From NCBI GenBank assembly GCA_963530515.1, contig CAUSEC010000009.1:62001-126000 (forward strand): a stretch of DNA of 64,000 nucleotides. Reading direction: 5' to 3'. Positions 42,516 through 51,060 of this stretch are shown here, in pieces (position 1 is the stretch's first letter; each line of letters opens with the position of its first letter). This stretch comes from CBFFRJ01 sp963530515. GTDB lineage: Bacteria > Pseudomonadota > Gammaproteobacteria > Enterobacterales > Enterobacteriaceae. Position numbers and translations under genes: made by a program. The notes under the pieces are model-generated. The model saw only the letters and a program-made list of their open reading frames with translations, made no database searches and was not told where the DNA came from.

Positions 42516-43367
42516 TTACAGGCCTAACAGACCGACAGCGTAACCGGCGATACCGATGACGAAGAAGCCCACAATAATCCACAGCGGGTTAACTTTCTTA
42601 CGCAGTAACCACATACAGGCGAAGGTCAGCAGCAACGGCACCAGGCCCGGCATCAGCTGGTCAAGGATGGTCTGTACGGTGGTCACACGCGTCTGTCCAT
42701 CTTGTCCGGTGATAGTGGAAACCACCAGCGGGATATTAACGTGTGTCCACTTGTTAACCAGCGCCCCCATCACAAACAGGCCGAGAATTGACGCCCCCTC
42801 GGTCAGTTTTTGCAGGAAGCCGCCACCCATATCTTTAACGATATCGATACCTTTACGGTAGCCATAAGCCACGCCGTAATAGCGAGTGGCGAGGCGCACC
42901 AGGTTAAACAGCACGAAGAACAGCAGCGGACCGAGCAGGCTTCCGCTCATCGCGATACCGGCACCCAGTGCAGCGAAGACCGGACGCACAGTCCCCCAGA
43001 AAATGGGGTCACCAACGCCCGCCAGCGGTCCCATCAGGCCGACTTTAATGCCGTTGATTGCCGCATCGTCAATTTCAGCACCGTTAGCGCGCTGTTCTTC
43101 CATTGCCAGCGTCACCCCGAGTACCGGTGCGGCAACGTAAGGGTGGGTGTTAAAGAACTCCAGATGGCGTTTAATTGCCTGACGACGCGCGTCGTTGTTC
43201 TCAGGGTATAAACGCTTAATGGCCGGCACCATGGAGAAACAAAAACCCAGCGCCTGCATACGTTCGAAGTTCCACGAGCCCTGGAACAGGTTAGAACGGA
43301 TGAACACGCCACGAATATCACCCGGAGTCAGTTTTTTCTCGGGAGTAGATTTAGTCATATCAACCAT
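42516..43367 (-). CDS. manZ: Mannose PTS component IID ManZ
   Basis: Membrane IID subunit of the mannose-type phosphotransferase system, which imports and phosphorylates mannose, glucose, glucosamine and related sugars. The 283-residue protein has the family N terminus TPGDIRGVFIRSNLFQGSWNFERMQ (split here by its helix), the GPLAGVGDPIFWGTVRP motif and a C-terminal membrane part. The ATG at 43367 follows AGGTGA; a GTG inside that site is rejected. Confidence 0.96.
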   Translation of the reverse strand: MVDMTKSTPEKKLTPGDIRGVFIRSNLFQGSWNFERMQALGFCFSMVPAIKRLYPENNDARRQAIKRHLEFFNTHPYVAAPVLGVTLAMEEQRANGAEIDDAAINGIKVGLMGPLAGVGDPIFWGTVRPVFAALGAGIAMSGSLLGPLLFFVLFNLVRLATRYYGVAYGYRKGIDIVKDMGGGFLQKLTEGASILGLFVMGALVNKWTHVNIPLVVSTITGQDGQTRVTTVQTILDQLMPGLVPLLLTFACMWLLRKKVNPLWIIVGFFVIGIAGYAVGLLGL

Positions 43368-43379
43368 GTCGTTCACCTG

Positions 43380-44177
43380 TTAGTCCAGTTCGTTATCAAG
43401 ATCGTTGGAACCAGCAGCCTGCGCAGGGGCGGCTGAGCGATTGTATTTCGGGCTAAGCTGGATGTAGAGGATGGCCATTACCGCACCGATAACGCCCAAC
43501 GCCACGAGGTTGAAGTTGGTGAAGGCCGCGGTCACGAAACCGAGGTAGAAGAACGGCATCAGGTAGCCAGCACGCATCATGTTGATGACCATTGCGTAAC
43601 CGACCACCACGATCATGCCCCCGGCGATATTCAGACCGCTGGTCACCACTTCAGGAATGGCATTCAACAGGCCCTGGACTTCACTGGTACCCACTGAAAT
43701 AGCCACGATGACGGCCGGGATAGCGATACGCATCGCTTGCAGGAAGAGTGAAGAGACATGGATCCAGGACAGCGCAGTGAGGTTGCCACTGTCTGCTGCT
43801 TTGTCCGCCGCATGCTGGAAAGCCACGGTGATGGTACGCACGATAATGGTCAGAACCTGACCGGCCGCCGCCAGCGGGATAGCCAGCGCGATACCTGCAC
43901 CGATGCTTTGATGCCCGGCAATGACCAGGACGGTTGAAATGATGGAGGCCAGGGCGGCATCCGGTGCCACAGCGGCCCCGATGTTCATCCAGCCCAGGGC
44001 AATCATTTCCAGCGTACCGCCGATAATGATCCCCGTTTTCATATCACCCAGAACAATACCCACCAGCGTACAGGCCACTAACGGACGGTGAAACTGGAAC
44101 TCATCAAGCACCGATTCCATACCGGCAATACAGGCCACAACGAACACCAGCACAATCTGAAGAGTGGTAATCTCCAT
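43380..44177 (-). CDS. manY: Mannose PTS component IIC ManY
   Basis: Integral membrane IIC subunit forming the sugar pathway with ManZ. The 265 residues are mostly hydrophobic and start MEITTLQIVLVFVVACIAG, with GTLEMIALGWMNIGAAVAPDAALAS-type loop motifs of the family (residues about 55-80). It also serves as a receptor for some bacteriocins and phage lambda DNA entry in E. coli. It lies between manX and manZ, 12 bases before the latter. Confidence 0.96.
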   Translation of the reverse strand: MEITTLQIVLVFVVACIAGMESVLDEFQFHRPLVACTLVGIVLGDMKTGIIIGGTLEMIALGWMNIGAAVAPDAALASIISTVLVIAGHQSIGAGIALAIPLAAAGQVLTIIVRTITVAFQHAADKAADSGNLTALSWIHVSSLFLQAMRIAIPAVIVAISVGTSEVQGLLNAIPEVVTSGLNIAGGMIVVVGYAMVINMMRAGYLMPFFYLGFVTAAFTNFNLVALGVIGAVMAILYIQLSPKYNRSAAPAQAAGSNDLDNELD

Positions 44178-44237
44178 TGTACTTCTCCTATGCTAAAACA
44201 AACGTAAGTGTGATACCGAGTCAATCAGCGGGCGTGA

Positions 44238-45197
44238 TTACTTCGCCACCTTGCTGATCAAATCCATCATTTTCAGTTTCGGATCGTTAGAGACCTTGCG
44301 GACTTCCAGCTCAATATTGCGTTCATTCAGCTTTTTGAAGGCCTCAATGTCTTTCTCATCCACCGACACCGCGTTGTTCACCTGTGTTTTTCCCTGACGA
44401 TAGGCCATACCGCCGATGTTGACGGAGGTCACTTTCACCCCTTCTTCAACAATACGCAGTACGTCTGTGGGATTGGTAAACAGCAACATTACCCGATCGC
44501 CTGCATATTTCGGGTTGTTGTAGACGCGGATCATTTTGGCGACATCCACCACATGAGCCGTTACGCCCGGTGGAGCAACCTGAGTGAGGAGGGTTTTACG
44601 CACGTTATCGGCGGCCACTTCATCGCTGACGACGATAATGCGCGTCACGTTTGTTTCTTTGGTCCAGCGGGTGGCGACCTGGCCGTGAATCAGACGGTCG
44701 TCAATGCGCGCAAGGCCAATGGTCATGTAATCATTCGGCCCCATCGGTTTGGCTGGCGCCTTGGCTTTCGGTGCGGCTACGGGTGCGGCTTTGGCAACCG
44801 GCGCGGCTTTTAACGCTTTCACGCCTTCGCGACCGGTTTCAACCGCCACGGCGACCAGTTCATCAAAGCCAGGGTTATCATCACGCGCCATTAAGGTTTC
44901 GACCAGCATCGGGATGTTCACCCCGGCGACCACCTCATAATGCTCTTTGTCGACGACAATGCGGCTCGCAGCATTAAACGGACTGCCACCCCATGTATCA
45001 ACGAGAAACAGCACGCCCTGATGGGTATCGAGCTTCGCCAGTTGCGCGTTGTACTTCTCAATCAGCGTCTCGGCATTTTCACCGGGAACGAAATCGATCC
45101 AGCCTACGTTCTCCTGTTCACCTAACAACATTTCAGCGGTTTTGAGTAACTGTTCCGCAGCCCAACCATGTGTGCCTATTACAATAGCAATGGTCAC
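44238..45197 (-). CDS. manX: Mannose PTS component IIAB ManX
   Basis: Cytoplasmic fused IIA-IIB protein that passes phosphate from HPr to the sugar. The 319 residues consist of IIA (phospho-histidine H10 in IGTHGWAAEQLL), an Ala/Pro-rich linker (about 133-155) and IIB with phospho-histidine in RIDDRLIHGQVATRW. In E. coli manX mRNA is repressed by the SgrS sRNA under sugar-phosphate stress. It heads the manXYZ operon. Confidence 0.96.
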   Translation of the reverse strand: MTIAIVIGTHGWAAEQLLKTAEMLLGEQENVGWIDFVPGENAETLIEKYNAQLAKLDTHQGVLFLVDTWGGSPFNAASRIVVDKEHYEVVAGVNIPMLVETLMARDDNPGFDELVAVAVETGREGVKALKAAPVAKAAPVAAPKAKAPAKPMGPNDYMTIGLARIDDRLIHGQVATRWTKETNVTRIIVVSDEVAADNVRKTLLTQVAPPGVTAHVVDVAKMIRVYNNPKYAGDRVMLLFTNPTDVLRIVEEGVKVTSVNIGGMAYRQGKTQVNNAVSVDEKDIEAFKKLNERNIELEVRKVSNDPKLKMMDLISKVAK

Positions 45198-45251
45198 TTG
45201 CTACCTCCTTCGTTTTTATCGTTAACACAACCGTAACACGTGTGTTGTGAA

Positions 45252-45293
45252 CCTCGCGGGAGACCGAATCGATTCAGATGCGGTTCAGCGAGG
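45252..45293 (-). promoter_or_regulatory. Inverted repeat in the manX leader
   Basis: CCTCGC (45252-45257) and GCGAGG (45288-45293) enclose the palindrome GAATCGATTC (45266-45275), giving a nested hairpin 55-96 bases before the manX ATG. It may shape the mRNA leader where regulators such as SgrS act further downstream; this is inference. Confidence 0.35.
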
Positions 45294-45342
45294 AAAAACT
45301 AAGACTTCCGGGATTTATTTTAGATAGTGAAAAAATAATTTA

Positions 45343-45360
45343 TGTGATGAAGATCCGTAA
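45343..45360. promoter_or_regulatory. Probable CRP site of manXYZ
   Basis: TGTGATGAAGATCCGTAA has a perfect TGTGA half-site and a weak second half; the same block is remembered upstream of E. coli manX. Next to it, TTCGAAGCGAA at about 45385-45395 could be an Mlc site. The 440-base manX-yoaE gap otherwise holds the leader repeat and the yoaL-like ORF. Confidence 0.5.
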
Positions 45361-45452
45361 TTTACGTTAAGCATTTAAGAAAATTCGAAGCGAAAAATAT
45401 CTTTGAACTGCAAATTCAGGTAAATCTTTGGCAAAGGTAAAGTCACTCTGAT

Positions 45453-45650
45453 ATGTTTACATTCCGTTTAATATTTCAGGAGTATAGGGCAGTAGCCCAC
45501 TGTATGGACCGTCACCGACGTCAGTTCACCCTCTGGCATCCCATTGCCAACCTTTTCCGTTCTTCAACCCCCTTTAATGTCATCACGCCTGTGCGTTCGT
45601 ACGCGCTGTCTGGCCTAATTTTGAGCAGGAGTTTGCCATGGAATTCTTAA
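45453..45650 (+). CDS. yoaL: YoaL-like small leader ORF coupled to yoaE
   Basis: A 65-codon frame that ends 13 bases inside yoaE and includes the yoaE ribosome binding site, the arrangement described for the E. coli small protein YoaL and yoaE. It starts at ATG 45453 with only a weak ribosome binding site; a second ATG at 45504 lies after GGGCAGTAGCCC, which can fold. The product is basic with no clear motif. Symbol given by position, not by a checked alignment. Confidence 0.4.
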   Translation: MFTFRLIFQEYRAVAHCMDRHRRQFTLWHPIANLFRSSTPFNVITPVRSYALSGLILSRSLPWNS

Positions 45651-47197
45651 TGGACCCCTCAATCTGGGCGGGCCTGTTGACGCTTGTCGTCCTGGAAATC
45701 GTTCTGGGTATTGATAACCTGGTCTTTATCGCCATCCTGGCCGATAAACTGCCACCGAAGCAGCGTGATAAAGCGCGTCTGATTGGCCTTTCTCTGGCGC
45801 TGGTCATGCGTCTGGGCCTGCTTTCGTTGATTTCCTGGATGGTGACCCTGACTCAGCCGCTGTTTAGCGTGTGGGACTTCACCTTCTCTGGCCGTGATTT
45901 GATCATGTTGTTCGGCGGTATCTTCCTGCTGTTTAAAGCGACGACGGAGCTGCATGAACGGCTCGAAAACCGTCAGCTCGAAGGCGGGCAGGGCAAAGGT
46001 TATGCCAGCTTCTGGGTCGTGGTGGTGCAGATCGTTATTCTGGATGCGGTGTTCTCACTGGATGCGGTAATTACCGCGGTCGGCATGGTGAACCATCTGC
46101 CGGTGATGATGGCGGCTGTCGTCATTGCGATGGCGGTGATGCTGCTGGCGTCCAAACCGTTGACCCGTTTTGTGAACCAACATCCGACGGTGGTGGTGCT
46201 CTGTCTGAGCTTCCTGCTGATGATTGGTCTGAGTCTGGTCGCCGAAGGTTTTGGTTTCCATATTCCGAAGGGTTACCTGTACGCCGCGATTGGTTTCTCA
46301 ATCGTTATCGAACTGTTTAACCAGATTGCGCGTCGTAACTTTATTCGCCACCAGTCGACGGTCCCGCTGCGAGCGCGTACGGCAGATGCGATTTTGCGTT
46401 TGATGGGCGGTAAGCGTCAGTCAAACCCGCAGCAAGATGCAGAAAGCCCGGCGGCCGTTCCGGTGCCGGAAGGCGCTTTTGCTGAAGAAGAACGTTACAT
46501 GATTAACGGCGTGCTGACCCTGGCCTCCCGCTCGCTGCGTAGCATCATGACGCCTCGCGGTGAAATCAGCTGGGTAGATGCCAATCTCGGTGTTGATGAG
46601 ATTCGCCAGCAGTTGCTTTCTTCTCCGCACAGCCTGTTCCCGGTATGTCGTGGTGAGCTGGACGAAGTAATTGGTATCGTGCGTGCCAAAGAGATGCTGG
46701 TGGCGCTGGAAGAGGGCGCTGACGTCGCCTCTATTGCGGCAATGTCCCCTGCCATCGTAGTACCGGAAACGCTGGACCCGATTAAGCTTCTCGCCGTCCT
46801 GCGTCGCGCCCGTGGCAGCTTTGTTATCGTAACCAACGAGTTTGGTGTGGTTCAGGGTCTGGTTACGCCGCTGGACGTGCTTGAAGCCATTGCCGGTGAG
46901 TTTCCGGATGCTGACGAAACCCCGGAAATCGTGGCTGACGGCGACGGTTGGTTAGTCAAAGGGGCAACGGACCTGCATGCCCTGCAGCACACGCTGCAAC
47001 TCGATACGCTGGTCAATGAAGAAGAAGACATTGCCACGGTGGCCGGTCTGGTGATTGCCATTAACGGCCAGATCCCGCGCCCGGGAGATGTTCTGGAGCT
47101 TAAGCCGCTGCACATCACCGTCGTGGAAGCCAATGATTATCGCGTCGACCTTGTGCGTGTTGTTAAAGAGCGCCCGCTATACGATGAAGAAGAGTAA
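45638..47197 (+). CDS. yoaE: TerC-family membrane protein YoaE with CBS and CorC domains
   Basis: Inner-membrane protein of unknown transport role. The 519 residues hold seven TerC-type helices (about 1-240, with EIVLGIDNLVFIAILADKLP and LDAVFSLDAVITAVGMV acidic metal-like motifs), two CBS domains (about 300-420, IMTPRGEISWVD and VVPETLDPIKLL) and a C-terminal CorC_HlyC domain. This is the layout of E. coli YoaE. ATG at 45638 follows GAGCAGGAG. It ends two bases before the convergent pdeD. Confidence 0.94.
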   Translation: MEFLMDPSIWAGLLTLVVLEIVLGIDNLVFIAILADKLPPKQRDKARLIGLSLALVMRLGLLSLISWMVTLTQPLFSVWDFTFSGRDLIMLFGGIFLLFKATTELHERLENRQLEGGQGKGYASFWVVVVQIVILDAVFSLDAVITAVGMVNHLPVMMAAVVIAMAVMLLASKPLTRFVNQHPTVVVLCLSFLLMIGLSLVAEGFGFHIPKGYLYAAIGFSIVIELFNQIARRNFIRHQSTVPLRARTADAILRLMGGKRQSNPQQDAESPAAVPVPEGAFAEEERYMINGVLTLASRSLRSIMTPRGEISWVDANLGVDEIRQQLLSSPHSLFPVCRGELDEVIGIVRAKEMLVALEEGADVASIAAMSPAIVVPETLDPIKLLAVLRRARGSFVIVTNEFGVVQGLVTPLDVLEAIAGEFPDADETPEIVADGDGWLVKGATDLHALQHTLQLDTLVNEEEDIATVAGLVIAINGQIPRPGDVLELKPLHITVVEANDYRVDLVRVVKERPLYDEEE

Positions 47198-47199
47198 GG

Positions 47200-48798
47200 C
47201 TACAGCGACATAAACGGCATCATCAGTTTATTGCGCCGGGCGGGCGGGGAGGATGACCATCCCGCCAGCCAGCGCGGAAACTCTTTAATTGGCATAGGCT
47301 TCGCGTATAAAAAACCCTGAAGTACATGTACCCCCCGCTGGCGTAAATGCTGCGCCTGGCGGGGATTCTCTACCCCCTCCGCTACCAGCTCAATGTGCAG
47401 CCGCTGCCCCAGCGAAATAATCATATCCGTCACCGTCGAGTTCACCGCATCGGTGCCAATCGCGGTGGTAAATGATTTGTCGATTTTCAGCACGTCCGGG
47501 TGCAAGCGTTCCAGCCACGAGAGTGAACTGTTACCGGTGCCAAAATCGTCAATGGCAATTTTCGCGCCTTTACGATGCAGCTCACGCACCATCCGGTAAT
47601 CCACATCCTGCAGGGCATCGCGTTCGGTCAGTTCGATGGTGAGCTGCTGGATGGGATGCATACTGAACCAGTATCGGTTCAAATCTTTCAGCAGCACGCC
47701 GTGGCGCAAATGGCTGGGGGCGACGTTGATGCCAATCTGAAATTTGCTGTCAGCCGGGAACAACCCAAGCTGGCGCTGGGTCTCCGACATCACATAGCGA
47801 GTGAGGGGGGCAATAAGGTTGTGCTCTTCGGCAATAGGAATAAACACCTCCGGCGAAATCCAGCCCTGACGTGGATTATTCCAGCGCAACAGGATTTCTA
47901 CACCAATACATTTGTTGGTGTCGGCATCGAGCAGGGGCTGGCAAAAGAGCTCGAACTCATGGGCGGCAAGGCCGAGATTTATCTCCCAGGAAAAGCTCAT
48001 CCGGCCTGCCGTGGCAAGCCAGGCAATGTAGCCCACCAACAGGCTCAGCATCAGCGCCAGCGGGACCTGCGAAGGAAGGTAAAGTAACGCCAGTTGGGCC
48101 GCCCCCGGACTGACGACCGCAATGGTGAACGGGAAATGATCGGACGGCTGCTGATAGCGCTCTTCGCCGTCCAGGATGGGTAGGGTATCGACAACGCCCT
48201 GGCCGTAGACCAGATGCTGCTGCCCGACACTCAGGCTGGCCCCGGTTATCAGCGGCGATTCAGGCTCAAGCGTGAAGTTAGCCAACAAGTCAATATTGAT
48301 GACTTCAATGATGCCGTTTTGCCCGTCCGGGGTTGTCGGATACCAGAAAATCATCACCGGCGAATTTTTTAGTAACGACTGGTCAGTTGAGAGCAGCAGC
48401 AGTGGCTTTGCGGTTGGTAGCGCGGGCTGTAACTGATTAATCGGCACATCGCGATAACCAAAAATGCTCGAGCAATACAAAATGCCGTCTTTGATGAGGC
48501 CAATGGAGCGCACCGTTTGCAGACTGGCTGCCTGTTTACGCAACATAAAATGGGCACTGGCGCAGGGCTGACCGACCAGGGGAATGACATCGCTGCGTTT
48601 GAGCTCTAAAGGTAAGAGTAACTTATCGAGGGATTGCACGGCATGCGACGTGAAAGCGGCAATTTTGTCCTGATTTAAATTGCGCTCCAAAATAAATCGA
48701 ATGGCTAATGTGGCAAAAAAAACGGTAAAGGCAACCACCGCGCAGAGGACAATGCGTTTTCGTCGATAGCCTGAAATGATCCGCTGTGCTGTTTGCAT
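47200..48798 (-). CDS. pdeD: Cyclic-di-GMP phosphodiesterase PdeD
   Basis: Degrades c-di-GMP; in E. coli it affects cellulose and biofilm. The 532-residue protein has an N-terminal helix (about 18-38), a periplasmic CSS domain with the CSS motif in GILYCSSIFGY, a second helix (about 240-260), and a cytoplasmic EAL domain carrying EILLRW, NVAPSHLR, ELTERD, DDFGTGNSSLSW and EGVEN, all catalytic residues present. Start at 48798 (MQTAQRIISGYRRKR) follows the family. Confidence 0.94.
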   Translation of the reverse strand: MQTAQRIISGYRRKRIVLCAVVAFTVFFATLAIRFILERNLNQDKIAAFTSHAVQSLDKLLLPLELKRSDVIPLVGQPCASAHFMLRKQAASLQTVRSIGLIKDGILYCSSIFGYRDVPINQLQPALPTAKPLLLLSTDQSLLKNSPVMIFWYPTTPDGQNGIIEVINIDLLANFTLEPESPLITGASLSVGQQHLVYGQGVVDTLPILDGEERYQQPSDHFPFTIAVVSPGAAQLALLYLPSQVPLALMLSLLVGYIAWLATAGRMSFSWEINLGLAAHEFELFCQPLLDADTNKCIGVEILLRWNNPRQGWISPEVFIPIAEEHNLIAPLTRYVMSETQRQLGLFPADSKFQIGINVAPSHLRHGVLLKDLNRYWFSMHPIQQLTIELTERDALQDVDYRMVRELHRKGAKIAIDDFGTGNSSLSWLERLHPDVLKIDKSFTTAIGTDAVNSTVTDMIISLGQRLHIELVAEGVENPRQAQHLRQRGVHVLQGFLYAKPMPIKEFPRWLAGWSSSPPARRNKLMMPFMSL

Positions 48799-48891
48799 GC
48801 CGTGACCGCCTGTGTAGCCACTGGCCTGGAATAACTGCCAGAACAAAGAAAGTGTAGTGGGGAAATGGAAAAGAGAGGAGAAAGCGGAAGA

Positions 48892-48917
48892 AATTAGCCC
48901 TTCCGTTGCAGAAGGGC
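48892..48917 (-). terminator. Terminator after sdaA
   Basis: On the minus strand GCCCTTC and GAAGGGC pair over a 7-base loop, followed by TAATTTCTTC. It begins 13 bases after the sdaA stop. Confidence 0.6.
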
Positions 48918-48929
48918 ATTAAAGAAGTA

Positions 48930-50294
48930 TTAGTCGCACTGAACCTTGATGGCGAGGCCGCCACGGGAGGTTTCACGATACTTCGCATTCATATCTTTGC
49001 CCGTTTCGTACATAGTCTCGATGACTTTATCGAGAGAAACGCGCGGTGCGCTGGTGCGACGCATCGCCATGCGCGAGGCATTAATCGCCTTCACTGAGGC
49101 AATCGCATTACGCTCAATACACGGCACCTGAACCTGTCCGGCGACCGGGTCACAGGTCAGCCCCAGGTTGTGCTCCATACCGATTTCAGCGGCCACGCAG
49201 ACCTGCTCAGGGCTTGCACCCAGCAGTTCGGCAAGACCGGCCGCTGCCATAGAGCAGGCCACGCCTACTTCACCCTGACAACCCACTTCGGCACCGGAAA
49301 TCGACGCGTTCATTTTGTACAGCGCGCCAATCGCACCGGCCGCGAGGAAATAGCGAATGTAGATGTCCGGGCTGACGGATTCGATAAAGTGGTCGTAATA
49401 GGCCAGCACCGCCGGGACAATCCCGCACGCCCCGTTGGTGGGGGCTGTTACCACACGCCCACCGGCGGCGTTCTCTTCATTGACCGCCAGCGCGAACATG
49501 TTGACCCAATCCACCACGTTCATCGGGTCATTAGATAATTTATCGCTGGCGACCAGCAGACGACGTAACGCGGAAGCACGGCGCGGCACGCGCAGCGGGC
49601 CTGGCAGAACGCCCTCGGTGTTCATTCCACGGTCAATACAGGCGCGCATGGTGGCCCAGACGTGACCGAAGTAGGCTTCAATCTCTTGTTTGCTGTGCAA
49701 CGCCAGTTCGTTCTGCATCACCATGCCGGAGAGCGACAGCCCTGTCTGCTGGCAGTAATCCAGCATTTCACTGGCGGATTTGAACGGATACGGCACGTTG
49801 ACGCTGGCAACGGTATCTTTGCCGAAGTGCTCTTCGTCGACGATAAAACCGCCGCCGATGGAATAATACGTTTTGCTGTAGATCTCTTTCTCACCGCTCC
49901 AGGCATGAATGCTCATGGCATTTTCGTGCAGCGGCAGGTTATCACTATGGAAACGCATGCCGTCGTTCGGTGGGAAATCCACTTCCTGACGACCGGACGC
50001 CAGCAGCAGGCGGCCCCGTGTTTCTACATCGCGAATAAATGCGGGAATGGAATCAATATCCACGGTGGCCGGCTCGTTGCCCGCCAGACCCATAATAATG
50101 GCGATATCGGTGTGGTGGCCTTTACCCGTTAGCGACAGTGAACCATAAACGTCCACGGCGACGCGGGTAACGCGCTCCAGCAATCCCTTTTCGACCAGGT
50201 CATCGACGAACTGTTTCCCGGCCTTCATCGGGCCAACAGTGTGGGAGGAAGAAGGTCCAATTCCCACTTTGAACATGTCGAATATACTAATCAC
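48930..50294 (-). CDS. sdaA: L-serine dehydratase 1 SdaA
   Basis: Fe-S enzyme that deaminates L-serine to pyruvate and ammonia. The 454 residues start MISIFDMFKVGIGPSSSHTVGP, have the beta-chain-like N-terminal half and the catalytic C-terminal half with GACGIVPAVLAYYDHF and cluster cysteines in GLTCDPVAG and VQVPCIERN. Length equals E. coli SdaA. It stands alone with a 182-base upstream region before nudL. Confidence 0.96.
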   Translation of the reverse strand: MISIFDMFKVGIGPSSSHTVGPMKAGKQFVDDLVEKGLLERVTRVAVDVYGSLSLTGKGHHTDIAIIMGLAGNEPATVDIDSIPAFIRDVETRGRLLLASGRQEVDFPPNDGMRFHSDNLPLHENAMSIHAWSGEKEIYSKTYYSIGGGFIVDEEHFGKDTVASVNVPYPFKSASEMLDYCQQTGLSLSGMVMQNELALHSKQEIEAYFGHVWATMRACIDRGMNTEGVLPGPLRVPRRASALRRLLVASDKLSNDPMNVVDWVNMFALAVNEENAAGGRVVTAPTNGACGIVPAVLAYYDHFIESVSPDIYIRYFLAAGAIGALYKMNASISGAEVGCQGEVGVACSMAAAGLAELLGASPEQVCVAAEIGMEHNLGLTCDPVAGQVQVPCIERNAIASVKAINASRMAMRRTSAPRVSLDKVIETMYETGKDMNAKYRETSRGGLAIKVQCD

Positions 50295-50312
50295 ATTAAC
50301 ACTCCTGACAGG

Positions 50313-50332
50313 GTTACCGGGGTTCCGGTAAC
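50313..50332 (-). promoter_or_regulatory. Hairpin in the sdaA leader
   Basis: GTTACCGG and CCGGTAAC form an 8-pair stem with a 4-base loop, 18 bases before the sdaA ATG. It resembles a GntR-type half sequence but more likely acts as an RNA hairpin or cryptic regulator site. Confidence 0.4.
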
Positions 50333-50476
50333 GATGTAATAACTGCGCATAGTGTAAGAGGGAAGTAATTTCACGGTTGAACTATTCACATGAATTAAAC
50401 TAATGCCTGGCAGCGATTTTTCTCATGTCGGGCGGCTGAAAGCATTCACCTGATGATTGCTTTGCTTAAAGTATAG

Positions 50477-51055
50477 TCAAGGCCGGTAGCCAATCTGTAG
50501 CGACAGCTCACGAATGATTCCTGCCGTCATGCCCCAGACAAAGTAATGCTGATACCAGGAGAGCCACACCCGATGGGCATTGCCGTGACGGTGAATATCG
50601 AGAGGGTGGTAGCGCCCCAGGCGCAGCGCTTCCGCCAGTGGCATTTCAAAGACGGAGGCCACTTCATCTTCGCTGGCGTGGTAATGCAAATCAGGGGGGA
50701 TGATGCCGACAACCGGGGTGACGCGAAAACCGGTCACGCTATCGACCGGCGGCAAGACGCCAATCACTTCAACGGCTTCAGGGGGGATCGCCACCTCTTC
50801 CTGCGCTTCACGCAGTGCAGCGGCGATGAGCGACGCGTCGGTCTCATCGACCGCACCGCCGGGAAAAGCCACCTGGCCCGCGTGCTTGCGCAGCCGCGCC
50901 GAACGTTGGGTGAGCAATAGCCCTGGCTGCTCGCGACGCACCACCGGCACCAGAACCGCCGCCTGACGTGAATTGGCCGTGTCCGCTGTTAACTGCGGGC
51001 GTAAAAGCTGAAAGCGGGATAAAAAATCATCCAGAGTCAGAGCGGACTGCATCAT
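50477..51055 (-). CDS. nudL: Nudix hydrolase NudL
   Basis: Putative CoA/NDP-X pyrophosphatase. The 192-residue protein has the Nudix region FPGGAVDETDASLIAAALR then EAQEEVAIPPEAVEVIG, with the extended family loop typical of CoA pyrophosphatases. It is five bases downstream of pabB on the same strand, so the two are translated together. Confidence 0.92.
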   Translation of the reverse strand: MMQSALTLDDFLSRFQLLRPQLTADTANSRQAAVLVPVVRREQPGLLLTQRSARLRKHAGQVAFPGGAVDETDASLIAAALREAQEEVAIPPEAVEVIGVLPPVDSVTGFRVTPVVGIIPPDLHYHASEDEVASVFEMPLAEALRLGRYHPLDIHRHGNAHRVWLSWYQHYFVWGMTAGIIRELSLQIGYRP

Positions 51056-51060
51056 GTTTT

